Below, one piece after another: positions 39,661-42,090 of a DNA stretch of 42,090 bases. Positions within the stretch are counted from its first letter, which is position 1. Each line of letters opens with the position of its first letter. The stretch spans positions 1 through 42,090 of the forward strand of contig NGBS01000052.1 in the NCBI GenBank assembly GCA_002245135.1, in the 5' to 3' direction. The notes below the pieces were generated by a model that searched no databases, had not been told where the DNA came from, and saw only the letters and a list, made by a program, of their open reading frames with translations. A program made the translations under genes and the position numbers. The DNA is from Proteromonas lacertae (lineage: Eukaryota > Sar > Bigyra > Opalinata > Proteromonadidae).

Positions 39661-40626
39661 ATGTTAGTCTCTAATCACCGTGTATACTATTTAAATTCTG
39701 ATATGGTAATGACTACAGGGACATTCGGAGTAGGGAATAGATACAAAAAGACCTTAGCCTTACCATCATTTGATCAAGATTATACTCATGTGTCGTTATT
39801 ACACGCAGTTGTCCCTAATTCTTTCCCTACTATACAAGCAGAGACAAACGATACGTTTCAGTTCTTATTTACATGTGATTATGATAAAGAAGATGGCGCA
39901 GCGCCAGAAAAACCCACAGTATGTGTACCAGTACAAATTCCTGAAGGTTTTTATGATGAGAATCAGATTCTTAAGTTAATCAATGATGGAATACGTTCAA
40001 TAAAATATATAGATTTCGAAATTCCTGATGATGATTTGTTTATAGTTAAGGATATACTATATACACCTGTAATAGAAGGTAATGGTGATTTATTTAAGCT
40101 AGATGATAAAGATGATGAACATACTAGACATTTAAAAATTGCAAGTAAAATGAATGCATTATATAGTTTAACAAAACCTATTTTTTGGATTTCAAAAATA
40201 GAAATAGTAACAAAAGATTTAGCCTACAAGATATTAGGTATTCCAAATAATAACTATTGGTTATGTTATGATAAATTTGTTCCAGGACCTCAAGGAACAG
40301 AAAAAGCTATAGCTGCATTTTCAGTAGATTTCCCATTTACTCAATTACCATATCGTCCATCTCTTATATGGGTTAGTGCGATATCCATTCGTTTAGATAT
40401 TGTAAACATCATTCAAGATTCAAATGTGTTAGAAAATATACCAATAGCAAACCCTGAGTTACCATTCATTACATACCAGAACAATGACATTCTTAATACT
40501 AGCAAAATGTTCAATAATACTTATACCAATGGTCAAATTACTATTCAGATTACTCAACAAAATGGTTATGAACTCAATCTTGATAATATCGAGTTTAATT
40601 TAGATATTGTTGTCTTTAAAGTCTAA
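39661..40626 (+). CDS. Penton (minor capsid, single jelly-roll) protein, provirus B
   Basis: The intact 321-residue frame has the same start (MLVSNHRVYYLNSD) and same end (DNIEFNLDIVVFKV) as copy A. DYTHVSLLHAV.PNSFPTIQ, EGFYDE.QIL, KD.AYKILGIP.NNYW and FPFTQLP.RPSLIWV are conserved between them. The middle has diverged, with different loops, as expected for a capsid protein after long separation. It is followed after 30 bp by the MCP. The assignment uses the same reasoning as copy A. Confidence 0.6.
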   Translation: MLVSNHRVYYLNSDMVMTTGTFGVGNRYKKTLALPSFDQDYTHVSLLHAVVPNSFPTIQAETNDTFQFLFTCDYDKEDGAAPEKPTVCVPVQIPEGFYDENQILKLINDGIRSIKYIDFEIPDDDLFIVKDILYTPVIEGNGDLFKLDDKDDEHTRHLKIASKMNALYSLTKPIFWISKIEIVTKDLAYKILGIPNNNYWLCYDKFVPGPQGTEKAIAAFSVDFPFTQLPYRPSLIWVSAISIRLDIVNIIQDSNVLENIPIANPELPFITYQNNDILNTSKMFNNTYTNGQITIQITQQNGYELNLDNIEFNLDIVVFKV

Positions 40627-40656
40627 TTTTTATTTTATTTTTATTTTGTGTTTCTG

Positions 40657-42090
40657 ATGTCTCTAACTATCCCAAAAGAGCAAAAACACGGTGTAGACGT
40701 TCCAGCAATGATGGCCTTTTACCAGTATGTCAAGTTGACACCAATGGAAACTAAATCATTCTATCAACTTAAAGATAACACTTATTCAGATGAAATAAGG
40801 TTCGAATTAAGTGGTGAGAACATTATAAACCTTGCAAAGTCTTACATTCAATATGATATCGAAATTGAAACTCATTCACTTGCTGCAGCAAATGCATTAA
40901 AAAAATTGATCTTAGTGGTAATGTAGCAGCTAGTGGTGAGTTATATCCAAAATATATAAAAGGAATGAAAGAAGGATTTGGATTAGCAGCATTTCGTTTA
41001 TGTAATAATACAGGAACAGATCTAGTTAAGCTTGATGACAATTATGAACACTATAGAGTGTTTATGGATGAATTAGTGAGAAAAAGATCTGACGATTTTT
41101 ATCAATCAAATTATTATGATGGAATTCAATTAAAATGGAATGATGAATACCATGATCATTTAATTCTTGATGAAAATGAATGGGAAATGGATAAAGAAGA
41201 AGCTACATTTGTTACAGCTACTGGAACAACAGATAAATATCAACAGTATAAGAAGTCTAAAACTATTCATGTAAAGATGTTTTTAGGTAAATTTTACAAT
41301 ACATTTTTATCAATGAAAAGTGATGTATTCTTTGGAGAGAGAATGTATTTATGTTTCAATTTCCAACAAAGTCCTAAATTTGGACAAATTATGGGTTTTA
41401 ATAATGATGCTGGTGTTGAAACAACAATAAACTGGCCTGCAGATGGAATAAGACCAGATTCAATTAAATTCAAGAATTTTTATTTCTATGCTTATTTGAA
41501 TAAGGATACTCAATGTAATAACAATACAAGAAGTTATTGTTTATCTAAACCAATCCAGTTCAATGATGTAAAGTGTCATACATTAACAGTAAATCAAGGT
41601 GGATCTGGACAATTTAACTATTCCTTTACATTGAACAGTTCAAATGGACCATTCTTACGTTACATTATCTATAGACCGTGGATCGAAGGAACTCAAACAG
41701 CACACGATGGTAAGAGTGGAACAGCAGAAAATAGATATGCCAGTAATTCCTGAAAATGCACAATTCAGATGGATGATTAACGATTTTGTGTATCAACCAG
41801 ACTATTCATTAATGCAGTATTATGATAGTTACATGACTGTACAAGATTATTTCAAAGATTCATGGTTTGATATATTCAAAAGACATATTCCTTTTGAAAA
41901 GAAGTTCTTTGAAATTTTGAATTTTGGATCTAAAAGACTTGATAATATCAAGAATCAATCAGGAAGACCATTAGCTAGTGACTTAAAGATCACTTTTGAG
42001 TTGTCTACTCCTGGTACAAATGATTTCACTAACTTTAATATCACTCATCGTTTCTATAGTTACAGGAAGAATGTGTACAATCAATGGAAG
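40657..42090 (+). pseudogene. Major capsid protein, frameshifted and cut by the window end (provirus B)
   Basis: Start ATG at 40657 (MSLTIPKEQ). The frame breaks at a run of seven A near 40903, resumes in the next phase (SGELYPKYIKGMKEGFG) until about 41740, shifts again (VIPENAQFRWMINDF), and seems to shift once more near 42055 where HRFY should lead into a TGR segment. Apart from these losses it follows copy A throughout (YRVFMDELVRKR, KSDVFFGE, FNYSFTLNSSNGPF, YQPDYSLMQYYDS). The end lies beyond the window. At least two frameshifts make it non-functional. Confidence 0.7.

Noticed and set aside
1-42090. Ciliate genome with reassigned TAA/TAG
   Set aside because: TAA and TAG end conserved genes at the expected place (LRRC40, aspartase, hAT, Tigger), and no in-frame TAA/TAG occurs inside these proteins.
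1-42090. CRISPR array or bacterial chromosome
   Set aside because: No spaced repeats of that kind; introns, HYDIN and LRRC40 show a eukaryote. The bacterial-looking aspartase has an intron.

Overview
The window is nuclear DNA of a flagellated or ciliated microbial eukaryote. It is very AT-rich. Genes are split by tiny introns (about 25-44 nt, starting GTA or GTG-like and ending TAG), all three standard stops appear to be stops, and two pieces of HYDIN, an axonemal gene, are present. The lineage cannot be fixed from sequence alone; ciliates that reassign TAA/TAG are unlikely. Two host genes are clearly intact and divergent from a 102-bp gap: an aspartate ammonia-lyase with an organelle-like presequence (29571-31079, -) and an LRRC40-type leucine-rich-repeat gene with eight exons (31182-33531, +).

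Most of the rest is a graveyard of integrated DNA viruses and transposons. Three relics of one virus family related to polinton-like viruses are visible. Provirus A (about 1.9-9.7 kb) has the array unknown protein - packaging ATPase - major capsid protein (MCP) - penton on the minus strand. Divergent from it lie a conserved protein ending in a CaaX box and a small membrane protein, followed by a basic AT-hook-like protein, an unknown protein and an intron-containing gene. Provirus B (about 37.4 kb to the window end) shows the same block inverted: spliced small gene, membrane protein, CaaX protein, shared promoter, penton, MCP. Provirus C (15.6-26.06 kb) keeps an MCP tail, an ATPase and a possibly linked zinc-ribbon-like gene. 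No polymerase, integrase or protease was recognised in A or in the visible part of B. Both ATPases lack a canonical Walker A motif and both near-complete MCP genes carry frameshifts, so these copies look non-functional, although both pentons, both CaaX proteins and both membrane proteins are open.

The ATPase gene of provirus C is split by an 8.5-kb element (16787-25287) with CACGATAAGAAT terminal inverted repeats and a TA target duplication. It carries a decayed tnp2/CACTA-like transposase. That transposase is itself split by a 2.75-kb hAT element (19503-22249) with a perfect 8-bp duplication and an apparently intact spliced transposase. A second hAT relic (23385-24375) lies in the same host element. 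Removing the nested layers restores reading frames in both interrupted genes, giving a relative insertion order: virus, CACTA-like, hAT.

Other mobile material: an apparently intact Tigger/pogo element (34076-37360) with perfect termini and TA duplication, a family of foldback elements sharing a TGTTGTGCGCCGTT-like end (10251-10672, 14032-14565, half copy at 26060), and a duplicated HYDIN pseudogene segment (1-758 and 28314-29093). A small block at 12.9-14.0 kb has clearly higher GC and compact genes unlike its surroundings. A putative glycosyltransferase (11365-11991) lies between the foldback elements.
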